A stretch of 64,000 nt of DNA, taken from positions 186,001-250,000 of the forward strand of contig NZ_JAGIBI010000004.1 in the NCBI RefSeq assembly GCF_017744395.1. The letters run 5' to 3'. The notes beneath the pieces were generated by a model. That model was given only the letters and a program-made list of their open reading frames with translations. It ran no database searches and was not told the origin of the DNA. Positions within the stretch are counted from its first letter, which is position 1, and every line of letters starts with the position of its first letter. Positions 30,871 through 39,428 of the stretch are shown here, piece by piece. Both the position numbers and the translations under genes were made by a program. Origin of the DNA: Herbaspirillum sp. (GTDB lineage Bacteria > Pseudomonadota > Gammaproteobacteria > Burkholderiales > Burkholderiaceae_D).

Positions 30871-30947
30871 GAAATTATCCTAAATCGAGTATCGTGTATG
30901 CGCCGCAAACCCGAGGACTCGCGAAGCCAAATTCTGTAAAGCGTTGG

Positions 30948-30976
30948 ATTATAACCATTTTCCCCGGTTTGAGCAA
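30948..30976 (-). promoter_or_regulatory. promoter of rpsT
   Basis: On the minus strand TTGCTC, 17-nt spacer, TATAAT. Start near 30941, leader about 70 nt. Confidence 0.65.
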
Positions 30977-31153
30977 ATCCCCTGTCCGAACGGCAAAGAA
31001 TCCGCCCCGCTCCGTTGCATTCAGGCCAAAATCGCCGCGCAAATATTGCAAGAAAGAAATTTCATCCAGGCATAGAACCCGCCCGCCCCCACGGCACTCT
31101 ACCGCCACCGTCCATTCTTCAGCTTACCCGGCCGGAACGCTTCTCCGCGCCGC

Positions 31154-31159
31154 TATAAT
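31154..31159 (+). promoter_or_regulatory. -10 box for murJ
   Basis: TATAAT in the context gccgcTATAATgccg, with its last base only 9 nt before the murJ ATG. Transcription would begin at or just before the start codon. Confidence 0.5.
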
Positions 31160-31167
31160 GCCGCACC

Positions 31168-32721
31168 ATGAACTTGCATAAAACGCTCGCGACCATCTCC
31201 GGCATGACGATGCTCTCCCGCATCACCGGACTGGCCAGGGAAATCCTGTTTGCCCGCGCTTTCGGCGCCTCCGCCTATACCGACGCGTTCAACATCGCCT
31301 TCCGCATCCCCAACCTGCTGCGCCGCCTGTTCGCCGAAGGCGCCTTCTCGCAGGCCTTCGTCCCCATCCTCGCCGAGTACAAGAACCAGCGCGGCGAGGA
31401 ACAGACCAAGCACCTGGTCGACCACGTCGCCACCGTGCTGATGTGGGTGATGCTGGCGACCTGCGTGGCCGGCATCGTGGCCAGCCCCTTCGTGGTCTAC
31501 TTCATCGCCACCGGCCTGCAATACAACCCGGACGCGTTCGACGCCTCGGTGGCGATGACCCGCATCATGTTCCCCTACATCGGCTTCATGGCCTTCGTGG
31601 CGCTGGCCGGCGGCATCCTCAATACCTGGAAGGAATTCAAGATCCCGGCCTTCACCTCGGTGCTGCTGAACCTGGCCTTCATCGTCGCCTCGCTGTTCGT
31701 GGCGCCGTTCATGCAGCAGCCGATCTACGCCATGGCCTTCGCCGTGCTGGTGGGCGGCATCCTGCAGGTGGCGATCCAGGTGCCGGCGCTGGTGAAGATC
31801 GGCATGCTGCCGCGCCTGTACTGGAACCCGATGATCGGCCTCTCCGACGCCGGCGTGAAGCGCGTGCTCAAGAAAATGGGCCCCGCCGTGTTCGCCGTCT
31901 CGGCCGCCCAGATCAGCCTGATGATCAACACCAACATCGCCTCGCGCCTGGAGCACGGCAGCGTGTCCTGGCTTTCCTACGCCGACCGCCTGATGGAATT
32001 CCCGACCGCGCTGCTGGGCGTGGCGCTGGGGACCATCCTGCTGCCCAGCCTGTCCAACGCCCACGCCGCCGACGACATGGATGAATACTCGGCCCTGCTC
32101 GACTGGGGCCTGCGCCTGACCTTCATGCTGGCCATGCCGGCGGCGGTGGGGCTGGCCACCTTGTCGGAACCGCTGACGGCCACGCTGTTCCACTATGGAA
32201 AATTCGACAACCTGTCGGTGACCATGACCGGCCACGCGCTGGTCGCCTACGGCGTCGGCCTGATCGGCCTGATCACGGTCAAGATCCTGGCTCCCGGTTT
32301 TTATGCCAAACAAGACATCCGCACCCCGGTCATGATCGCCGTCGGCGTGCTGATCGCCACCCAGTTGATGAACAGCATTTTCGTGCCGATGTTCGCGCAT
32401 GCCGGCCTGGCCCTGTCGATCGGCCTGGGCGCCTGCCTGAACGCGGCCTTCCTGTTTCTGGGATTGCGCCGCCGCAAGATCTATACGCCGCGTCCCGGCT
32501 GGGGAATCTTCCTGGCGCGGCTGGCCGGCGCGCTGCTGGTGCTGGCGGGCGTGTCGTTGTGGATCGCCGGACAATTCGACTGGATCGCCCTGCGCGCGCA
32601 TCCGCTGGCGCGCATCGGCGCGCTGCTGCTGGTGATGGCGGTGTGCGGGCTGGCCTACTTCGGCCCGATGTTCGCGATGGGGTTCAGGCTGCGCGAATTC
32701 AAGCGCATCGCCCGGCGTTGA
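31168..32721 (+). CDS. murJ: lipid II flippase MurJ
   Basis: MOP-superfamily membrane protein with about 14 transmembrane helices that flips lipid II for peptidoglycan synthesis. 517 residues, starting MNLHKTLATISGMTMLSRITG, which aligns with the family N-terminus, followed by FGASAYTDAFNIAFRIPNLLRRLFAEGAF split over the first helices. The charged cavity residues around RRLFAEGAFSQAF are present. The TATAAT box lies so close that the mRNA may be leaderless. Confidence 0.96.
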   Translation: MNLHKTLATISGMTMLSRITGLAREILFARAFGASAYTDAFNIAFRIPNLLRRLFAEGAFSQAFVPILAEYKNQRGEEQTKHLVDHVATVLMWVMLATCVAGIVASPFVVYFIATGLQYNPDAFDASVAMTRIMFPYIGFMAFVALAGGILNTWKEFKIPAFTSVLLNLAFIVASLFVAPFMQQPIYAMAFAVLVGGILQVAIQVPALVKIGMLPRLYWNPMIGLSDAGVKRVLKKMGPAVFAVSAAQISLMINTNIASRLEHGSVSWLSYADRLMEFPTALLGVALGTILLPSLSNAHAADDMDEYSALLDWGLRLTFMLAMPAAVGLATLSEPLTATLFHYGKFDNLSVTMTGHALVAYGVGLIGLITVKILAPGFYAKQDIRTPVMIAVGVLIATQLMNSIFVPMFAHAGLALSIGLGACLNAAFLFLGLRRRKIYTPRPGWGIFLARLAGALLVLAGVSLWIAGQFDWIALRAHPLARIGALLLVMAVCGLAYFGPMFAMGFRLREFKRIARR

Positions 32722-32835
32722 GAAGGAAGAGGATAAACCTCAGCGGCCTTGCATGCCAATATGGCTTGCCCGAAACAACAAGTATTTTTCATGCCGCGCT
32801 GTCGGGCGTGACGCCAGCCAAAATATTTTGATAGG

Positions 32836-33693
32836 ATGGATGTCATGACGCTCACCTCCCTCGAATATTTCGCTTCGCTGGTGCGCCAGGATGATTCGAT
32901 CCCGCTGTTCGAATCCGCCTTGACGCTGGGTCAGGACTTTTATCCCGAAATGGACTTCGCCGAGCAGGAAGTCGAGCTCGACATGCTGGCCCAGAAACTG
33001 CGGCAGCGGCTGCCGTCGGATGCCTCGCAGATCCAGAAGCTGCGCATGCTCAACCATTTCTTCTTCCAGGAAATGGCCTTCGCCGGCAACGTCAACAACT
33101 ATTACGACCCCGACAACAGCTATATCCACCGCGTCATCGCGACCCGGCGCGGCATTCCGATCTCGCTGGCAGTGGTGTACATCGAGCTGGCGCAGCAGGT
33201 CGGCCTGGACATGAAGGGCGTCTCGTTCCCCGGCCATTTCCTGATGAAGCTGTCGGTGCAGTCGGGCGAGATCGTGCTGGACCCGATGAACGGCTCCAGC
33301 CTGTCGCGCGAGGAACTGGAAGAGCGCCTGGAACCCTACCTGGAACGCCAGCAGGAACACGACTTCGGCGACGAACTGCCGCTGGGCGCCTACCTGCGCG
33401 CCGCCCATCCGCGCGAAATCCTGGCGCGCATGCTGCGCAACCTCAAGGCCATCTTCATGGAAAGCCAGCGCTGGCAACAGGTGCTGGATGTACAGGAGCG
33501 GCTGGTGGTGCTGCTACCCGAGGAAATCACCGAGAAGCGCGACCGCGGACTGGCGCGCGCCAACCTGGGTCAGCCCCAGGCCGCGCTGGAAGACCTGGAA
33601 GCCTACCTGGCGCTGCGCCCGCATGCCGAGGATGCGCAAAACCTGCGCGAGATGCTGCCCGACCTGCGCGACGCGCTGCGTAAGCCCAACTGA
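32836..33693 (+). CDS. SirB1-type transglutaminase-like/TPR protein
   Basis: 285-residue cytoplasmic protein of the SirB1 family. The N-terminal transglutaminase-like region has FYPEMDFAEQEVELDML, YIHRVIATRRGIPISLAVVY and FPGHFLMKL, and the C-terminal half (about 190-275) holds tetratricopeptide-like repeats (QRWQQVLDVQERLVVL). The catalytic Cys of true transglutaminases is replaced in this family, so the role is unclear. ATG 32845 is a possible second start. It lies 114 nt after murJ. Confidence 0.85.
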   Translation: MDVMTLTSLEYFASLVRQDDSIPLFESALTLGQDFYPEMDFAEQEVELDMLAQKLRQRLPSDASQIQKLRMLNHFFFQEMAFAGNVNNYYDPDNSYIHRVIATRRGIPISLAVVYIELAQQVGLDMKGVSFPGHFLMKLSVQSGEIVLDPMNGSSLSREELEERLEPYLERQQEHDFGDELPLGAYLRAAHPREILARMLRNLKAIFMESQRWQQVLDVQERLVVLLPEEITEKRDRGLARANLGQPQAALEDLEAYLALRPHAEDAQNLREMLPDLRDALRKPN

Positions 33694-33700
33694 GAAAATG

Positions 33701-33737
33701 AAAAAGCCGCCGTTCCTGCCTCAGCAGGAACGACGGC
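33701..33737 (-). terminator. terminator of ABC-F gene
   Basis: Stem cgttcctgc/gcaggaacg extended by gccg/cggc across one mismatch. On the minus strand the hairpin is followed by five T. It lies directly after the SirB1-type stop. Confidence 0.8.
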
Positions 33738-33773
33738 CCAGTTCCCTCCGCTACCGTACCGCCGCATTACTTG

Positions 33774-35696
33774 CTACTTGCGCGCGTCGATCTCTTCCCA
33801 ACGCTCCAGGCTGGTCAGCAATTCCTCGTCGATCTCGGCGAAGCGCTCGTTCAGTTTCACCACCTCGTCCGCATTGCCCTTGTAAAGCTCGGGATCGGCC
33901 AGCTTTTCCGAAATGGACTTCTGCTCCGCTTCCAGCTCGGCGATGCGCTTGGGCAGTTCCTCCAGTTCGCGCTGTTCCTTGTAGCTCAGCTTCTTCTTCG
34001 GCTGCGCAGGCACTGCAGGCGCCGGCGCGGCCATGGTCGACTCGGCCTTGACCTCGTTCTTCTCCGCCTTCGCGGCCGGCTTGGCCGATGCAGCAGGGGC
34101 AGTGGCGCGCACGCGCTCCCAGTCGGTATAGCCGCCGACATATTCGCGCCAGACGCCATTGCCTTCGGCGGCGATCACCTGGGTCACCACGTTGTCGAGG
34201 AACATGCGGTCGTGGCTGACCAGGAACACGGTGCCTTCGTAGTCTTCCAGCAGTTCTTCCAGCAGCTCCAGCGTGTCGATGTCCAGGTCGTTGGTCGGTT
34301 CGTCCAGCACCAGCACGTTGGCCGGCTTGGCGAACAGGCGCGCCAGCAGCAGGCGATTGCGTTCGCCCCCGGACAGCGTGCGCACCGGCGAACGCGCGCG
34401 CTCGGGCGCGAACAGGAAATCGCTGAGATAGGTCATCACGTGCTTGCGCTGGCCGTTGATCTCGACCCAGTCGCTGCCGGGCGCGATGGTATCGGCCAGG
34501 CTGGTTTCCTCATTGAGCTGGGCACGCATCTGGTCGAAGTACGCCACCTGCATCTTGGTGCCCTGCTTGACGGTGCCGCTGTCGGGCGCCTCCTCGCCCA
34601 AGATCAGTTTCAACAGCGTGGTCTTGCCGGCGCCGTTCTGGCCGATCAGGCCGACCTTGTCGCCGCGCATCAGGATGGACGAGAAATCGCGCACGATGGT
34701 CTTGGGGCCGTAGCTCTTGCTGACGTTTTCCAGCTCCGCCACGATCTTGCCCGAACGTTCGCCGGTACCGACTTCCAGCTTGACCTGGCCCTGCCGGTCG
34801 CGGCGCTCGCTGCGCTGCACGCGCAGCGCTTCCAGGCGACGCACGCGGCCTTCGTCACGGGTGCGGCGCGCCTGCACGCCCTTGCGGATCCAGACTTCTT
34901 CCTGCGCCAGGAATTTATCGAACTTTGCGTTCTCCACTTCCTCGTTGGCCAGCAGTTCGGCCTTGCGCGCCTGGTAGGTGCTGAAGTTGCCGGGGAAGGA
35001 CAGGATCTTGCCGCGGTCCAGTTCGATGATGCGGGTCGAGACGTTGTCGAGGAAGGAGCGGTCGTGGGTGATGAACAGGATGCTGCCCTTGAAGTCGCGC
35101 AGCAGCCCTTCCAGCCACAGGATGGAGCCGAAGTCGAGGTGGTTGGTCGGCTCGTCCAGCAGCAGCACGTCGGGATTGCCGACCAGCCCGCAGGCCAACG
35201 CCACGCGCTTTTTCATGCCGCCGGAAAGCTCGCCGATCCTGGCGTCGCGGTTCAGGTTCAGCTTGTCCAGCGTGGTCTCGACCTTGTTGCCGATGGACCA
35301 GGCGTCGGCCGCATCCAGCACGGTCTGGATCTGGTGCATGCGCTCCAGCAGGGCATCATCGTTGTCGCCGCCGAACTGGCCGGTGATCGCCTCATACTCG
35401 GCCAGCAGCGCGGGCAATTCGCCCAGGCCGGAGGCGACGGCGTCGAACACCGTCATCTCGGACGGGAAATGCGGCTCCTGGTCGACATAGGCGATCTTCA
35501 GGCCCTGCTGCATCACCAGGAGGCCGTCGTCCAGTTTGGAGCGGCCGGCGATGATCTTCAGCAGCGACGACTTGCCGGTGCCGTTGCGGCCGATCAGGCC
35601 GATGCGTTCGCCGGTCTCCAGCGAGAATTCTGCATGGTCGAGGAGCGCCACGTGACCGAAGGCCAGTTGCGCATCGCTAAGGGAAATGACTGCCAT
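33774..35696 (-). CDS. uup: ABC-F ATPase, Uup-like
   Basis: Soluble twin-ATPase protein of the ABC-F family, which acts on ribosomes; Uup is linked to precise transposon excision and ribosome biogenesis. 640 residues with two ABC domains: GRNGTGKSSL and LSGGMKKRVALA in the first, GQNGAGKTTL and LSGGERNRLLLA in the second, each followed by LLDEPTNHLD or LDEPTNDLD. The C-terminal 100 residues after an Ala/Lys-rich linker form the coiled-coil (KLSYKEQRELEELPKRIA) that distinguishes Uup from EttA. Transcribed alone. Confidence 0.9.
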   Translation of the reverse strand: MAVISLSDAQLAFGHVALLDHAEFSLETGERIGLIGRNGTGKSSLLKIIAGRSKLDDGLLVMQQGLKIAYVDQEPHFPSEMTVFDAVASGLGELPALLAEYEAITGQFGGDNDDALLERMHQIQTVLDAADAWSIGNKVETTLDKLNLNRDARIGELSGGMKKRVALACGLVGNPDVLLLDEPTNHLDFGSILWLEGLLRDFKGSILFITHDRSFLDNVSTRIIELDRGKILSFPGNFSTYQARKAELLANEEVENAKFDKFLAQEEVWIRKGVQARRTRDEGRVRRLEALRVQRSERRDRQGQVKLEVGTGERSGKIVAELENVSKSYGPKTIVRDFSSILMRGDKVGLIGQNGAGKTTLLKLILGEEAPDSGTVKQGTKMQVAYFDQMRAQLNEETSLADTIAPGSDWVEINGQRKHVMTYLSDFLFAPERARSPVRTLSGGERNRLLLARLFAKPANVLVLDEPTNDLDIDTLELLEELLEDYEGTVFLVSHDRMFLDNVVTQVIAAEGNGVWREYVGGYTDWERVRATAPAASAKPAAKAEKNEVKAESTMAAPAPAVPAQPKKKLSYKEQRELEELPKRIAELEAEQKSISEKLADPELYKGNADEVVKLNERFAEIDEELLTSLERWEEIDARK

Positions 35697-35904
35697 AGGA
35701 AAATATGCCGCGGCTCGCTGCGCCGCGCCGGAATGTGCGTAAAGAGCGGCATTGTACCGACTGCGGCGGGGAAATGCGGCTCCGCATCGCCGGTTTGTCG
35801 AAATGCTTGCCAGGAAGCAAATACAAATCGCCTTCCCGATACATTTTTTACATCCTGTTAAGCATTACCGGCCCCGCTGTACCGGGCCGGCAGGCCTGAT
35901 GCGG

Positions 35905-35910
35905 TAAGAT
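35905..35910 (+). promoter_or_regulatory. -10 box for mrcA
   Basis: TAAGAT 26 nt upstream of the ATG, in the gcgg-rich context seen at other -10 boxes here. Confidence 0.35.
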
Positions 35911-35936
35911 AGCGCATTCAGATTCCCGCTTACCCC

Positions 35937-38363
35937 ATGCCTCTTTCCAACGCCCCGGCCCCGCTGCGCCGTCAACGCGGCTTCCTCAATCCCAACATCG
36001 CCAAATTCATCGGATTGTCCATCCTCGGACTGGGCATCGCCGGCGCGCTGCTGGTGGTCTACGCGCTGATCTTCATCAATCCGCGCCTGCCTTCGCTGGA
36101 CCTGATCACCGACTACCGGCCCAAGGTGCCGTTGCGCATCTATTCCGAAGACAAGGTATTGCTGGGCGAGTTCGGCGAGGAAAAGCGCAGCCTGGTCAAG
36201 CTGGACGACATCCCGGCCGACATGAAGAACGCCGTGCTGGCCATCGAGGACTACCGCTTCTACCAGCATGGCGGCATCGACTACATCGGCATCGTGCGCG
36301 CGCTGGCCGCCGACGTGCTGCGCGGCCACGCCTCCCAGGGCGCCAGCACCATCACCATGCAGGTGGCGCGCAACGTGTTCCTGACCAAGGAAAAGACCAT
36401 CACGCGCAAGCTCTATGAAGTCCTGCTGGCCAACAAGATCGAATCCGCGCTGACCAAGGACCAGATCCTCGAGGTCTACATGAACCAGATCTACCTGGGC
36501 CAGCGCGCCTTCGGCTTCGCCGCCGCCGCGCGCACCTATTTCGGCAAGGACCTCAAGGACATCACGCTGGCCGAAGCCGCGATGCTGGCCGGCCTGCCCA
36601 AGGCGCCCTCGGCCTACAACCCCATCGTCAATCCCAAGCGCGCGCATATCCGCCAGCAATACATCCTGCAGCGCATGCTGGACGTGGGCTTCATCACCCA
36701 GGCGCAATACGACGCGGCCGCCAAGGAAGAACTGAAGGTGCGCGCGCCGGGCAGCCAGTACAACGTCCATGCCGAATACGTCAACGAGATGGTGCGCCAG
36801 ATGGTGTATGCGCAATACAAGGAAGACACCTACACCCAGGGCTTCAACGTCTACACCACCATCAATGCCGCCGACCAGCAGGCCGCCTACCTGGCCGTGC
36901 GCAAGGGCGTCATGGACTACGACCGCCGCCACGGCTACCGCGGCCCGGAAGAGACGGTGGAATTGCCCGCCAACGCGGATGACCGCGCCGCCGCCATCGA
37001 CGATGTGATGGACGACCATCCCGACAACGACGACATCCTGGCCGCCGTGGTGGTGGCCGCCAATCCCAAGCAGGTCGACGCCGTGCTGCGCTCGGGCGAC
37101 AAGATCAGCATCAAGGGCGAAGCCCTGCGCTTCGTCGCCAACGCGCTGTCCGACAAGGCCAAGAAGGAAGTCCGCATCCAGCCGGGTTCGCTGATCCGCG
37201 TGATGCAGGATGCCAAGCAGGGCTGGCAGATCGTGCAGCTGCCGCAAGTGGAGGCGGCACTGGTATCGGTGGTGCCGCAGGACGGCTCGATCCGCGCGCT
37301 GGTGGGCGGCTTCGACTTCACCCAGAACAACTTCAACCACGTCACCCAGGCCTGGCGCCAGCCGGGTTCCACGTTCAAGCCCTTCATCTATTCGGCGGCG
37401 CTGGAAAAGGGCCTGGCCCCGGCCTCCATCATCAACGACGCGCCGGTTTCCTACCCGGCCGGTCCCGGCCAGCCGAACTGGGAACCCCGTGACGACGACC
37501 CGCCGGCCGGCCCGATCAGCATGCGCACCGCGCTGCAGAAGTCGGTCAACCTGGTGGCCATCCGCACGCTCGACTACATCGGCGTGCCCTACGCCAAGGA
37601 CTTCATCACCGCCACCTACGGCTTCGATCCCGACAAGGTGCCGCCCTACCTGCCGCTGGCGCTGGGCGCCGGCCAGACCAATCCGCTGCAGCTGGCGTCC
37701 GCCTACTCGGTGTTCGCCAACGGCGGCTACCGGATCCAGCCCTACCTGATCGCGCAGATCACCGACGCCCGCGGCAAGGTCCTGTCCAAGGCCGAACCGC
37801 TGGTCGTCGGCGACGGCGCGCCGCGGGTGGTGGCCGAACGCAACAGCTACATGATGACCAGCCTGCTCAAGTCGGTGGCCCAGCGCGGCACCGGCGCGCG
37901 CAGCAACAGCCTCGGCCGCACCGACCTGGCCGGCAAGACCGGCACCACCAACGACGCCGTCGATGGCTGGTTCGCCGGTTACCAGCGTTCGCTGGCGACC
38001 GTGGTCTGGATGGGGTACGACCAGCCCAAGAGCCTGGGCGGCATGGAATTCGGCGCACAGCTTGCCCTGCCGATCTGGGTCGACTACATGGGCAAAGCCC
38101 TGAAGGGCGTGCCGCAATTCGACCAGCCGGTGCCGGAGGGCATCCGCTTCATCGACGGCGAACCGTATTACGACAACTTCACGCCCGGCAACGGCCTGGT
38201 CACCAACGTCGGCGTGACGGTGGTCGATGCGATTTCCAACTTCTTCGGCTGGACGCCGGGCCAGGCGCCGGCCTCCGGCTCGCAGCCCGCTCCCAACGCG
38301 CCGGGGACGCAGCAACAGGCGCCTGCGAACAAGTTCGACGACAAGCTCTACCAGGGGCACTGA
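35937..38363 (+). CDS. mrcA: penicillin-binding protein 1A
   Basis: Bifunctional class A PBP that polymerises glycan strands and cross-links peptides. 808 residues: a membrane anchor (about 22-46), a GT51 glycosyltransferase with catalytic Glu104 in EDYRFYQHGG, GASTITMQVARNVF and RKLYEVLLANKIE, an inserted OB-like region as in Gram-negative PBP1A, and a transpeptidase with Ser478 (GSTFKPF), KSVNLVAIRT and Lys667 (KTGTTN). The C-terminal tail is Pro/Ala/Gln rich. A strong terminator follows. Confidence 0.96.
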   Translation: MPLSNAPAPLRRQRGFLNPNIAKFIGLSILGLGIAGALLVVYALIFINPRLPSLDLITDYRPKVPLRIYSEDKVLLGEFGEEKRSLVKLDDIPADMKNAVLAIEDYRFYQHGGIDYIGIVRALAADVLRGHASQGASTITMQVARNVFLTKEKTITRKLYEVLLANKIESALTKDQILEVYMNQIYLGQRAFGFAAAARTYFGKDLKDITLAEAAMLAGLPKAPSAYNPIVNPKRAHIRQQYILQRMLDVGFITQAQYDAAAKEELKVRAPGSQYNVHAEYVNEMVRQMVYAQYKEDTYTQGFNVYTTINAADQQAAYLAVRKGVMDYDRRHGYRGPEETVELPANADDRAAAIDDVMDDHPDNDDILAAVVVAANPKQVDAVLRSGDKISIKGEALRFVANALSDKAKKEVRIQPGSLIRVMQDAKQGWQIVQLPQVEAALVSVVPQDGSIRALVGGFDFTQNNFNHVTQAWRQPGSTFKPFIYSAALEKGLAPASIINDAPVSYPAGPGQPNWEPRDDDPPAGPISMRTALQKSVNLVAIRTLDYIGVPYAKDFITATYGFDPDKVPPYLPLALGAGQTNPLQLASAYSVFANGGYRIQPYLIAQITDARGKVLSKAEPLVVGDGAPRVVAERNSYMMTSLLKSVAQRGTGARSNSLGRTDLAGKTGTTNDAVDGWFAGYQRSLATVVWMGYDQPKSLGGMEFGAQLALPIWVDYMGKALKGVPQFDQPVPEGIRFIDGEPYYDNFTPGNGLVTNVGVTVVDAISNFFGWTPGQAPASGSQPAPNAPGTQQQAPANKFDDKLYQGH

Positions 38364-38380
38364 AGCGGAACGCAAAAGAA

Positions 38381-38413
38381 AAAAGCGCAGAAGACATCTT
38401 CTGCGCTTTTTTT
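38381..38413. terminator. terminator after mrcA and tRNA-Arg
   Basis: 13-bp perfect stem aaaagcgcagaag/cttctgcgctttt with a 4-nt loop and T-runs on both strands. Confidence 0.93.
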
Positions 38414-38417
38414 ATGC

Positions 38418-38493
38418 TGGCGCCCCCGACACGGATCGAACGTGTGACCTATCCCTTAGGAGGGGATCGCTCTATCCACTGAGCTACGGGGGC
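38418..38493 (-). tRNA. tRNA-Arg (anticodon CCU)
   Basis: Minus-strand cloverleaf: acceptor GCCCCCG/CGGGGGC, D-arm GCUC/GAGC, anticodon stem AUCCC/GGGAU with loop CUCCUAA giving anticodon CCU (reads AGG), T-arm ACACG UUCGAUC CGUGU, discriminator G. CCA is encoded (38420-38418). It is preceded by a good promoter and followed by the shared terminator. Confidence 0.96.
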
Positions 38494-38505
38494 AACAAGG
38501 CGGCT

Positions 38506-38534
38506 ATTGTAGCCGCTGCGCCCCTTGCTTGCAA
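38506..38534 (-). promoter_or_regulatory. promoter of tRNA-Arg
   Basis: On the minus strand TTGCAA, 17-nt spacer, TACAAT. Start near 38499, a few nucleotides before the mature 5' end. Confidence 0.65.
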
Positions 38535-38580
38535 AGACAGGGCCGCAGGCTGCGCCATGTTGCCGGCCGGCGTCCTCCAC

Positions 38581-38586
38581 TACAAT
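38581..38586 (+). promoter_or_regulatory. -10 box for cytochrome genes
   Basis: TACAAT 69 nt upstream of the diheme cytochrome start. The -35 is weak (TTGCCG at 15-nt spacing). Confidence 0.4.
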
Positions 38587-38654
38587 AGCGAAACCGCTGC
38601 CAGGACAGCGCCATAAAAAACAGAAAAGCCGCCATCGGCACAGGGAGACTGAAG

Positions 38655-39428
38655 TTGGCATCCATACCGTATCCGCTGCATCCAGCCCGGCGCCACAGCA
38701 GCAAGTTCGGGCGATGCCTGGCGTTGCTGGCATCCTGCCTCTTCATCCATGCGGCGCAAGCGCAAACCCCGCCGGCCGCAGCCGGCGCCATGCCAGCCAT
38801 GCCGGAACGGGTCGCCGCCTGCATCGCCTGCCACGGCAAGGAAGGCCGCGCCACCCCTGACGGCTACTATCCGCGCATCGCCGGCAAACCCGAAGCCTAC
38901 CTGTTCAACCAGTTGCAGAACTTCCGCGACGGCCGGCGCCAGTACCCGATGATGAACTACCTGCTAGGCAATCTTTCGGACGATTACCTGCACAAGATCG
39001 CCGCCTTCTTCGCCAACGAACACCCGCCCTATCCGCCGCCGGCCGCATCCGATGCTTCGCCGGCCGTCCTGCAACGCGGCCGACAGCTCGTCACGCAGGG
39101 CATCAAGGAACGCCAGATCCCGGCCTGCGCCGCCTGCCACGGCACGGCGCTGACCGGCGTACAGCCGGCCATCCCCGGCCTGCTCGGCCTGCCGCGCGAC
39201 TACCTCAACGCCCAACTGGGCGCATGGACCAATGGCGTGCGCAAGGCGCGAACACCGGATTGCATGGCGACGATCGTCCATAAGCTCACGCCCGAAGACA
39301 TCAATGCCGCCAGCAATTGGCTTGCGGCCCAGCCTGTGCCGCAAGATGCCGCGCCGGCCGCGGCGCCGCCCGCCCCATTGCCGCTGGCTTGCGGCAGCAT
39401 GCAACAGGCAGGAGTGCCGGGCCAATGA
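38655..39428 (+). CDS. diheme cytochrome c4-like protein
   Basis: Periplasmic electron carrier. 257 residues from a TTG start behind gggaga (7 nt), with a signal peptide ending AAQA (about residue 36). Two heme-binding sites, CIACH at 56-60 and CAACH at 158-162, lie in two similar cytochrome c domains, the c4 layout. Later methionines supply possible axial ligands. No other in-frame start preserves the signal peptide. The stop overlaps the next ATG by 4 nt (ATGA), so the two cytochromes are translated together. Confidence 0.9.
   Translation: MASIPYPLHPARRHSSKFGRCLALLASCLFIHAAQAQTPPAAAGAMPAMPERVAACIACHGKEGRATPDGYYPRIAGKPEAYLFNQLQNFRDGRRQYPMMNYLLGNLSDDYLHKIAAFFANEHPPYPPPAASDASPAVLQRGRQLVTQGIKERQIPACAACHGTALTGVQPAIPGLLGLPRDYLNAQLGAWTNGVRKARTPDCMATIVHKLTPEDINAASNWLAAQPVPQDAAPAAAPPAPLPLACGSMQQAGVPGQ

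Noticed and set aside
38418-38493. tRNA-Arg as an integration site for an island carrying the cytochrome genes
   Set aside because: No duplicated tRNA 3' end was found on either side and the cytochrome genes have the same base composition as their surroundings.
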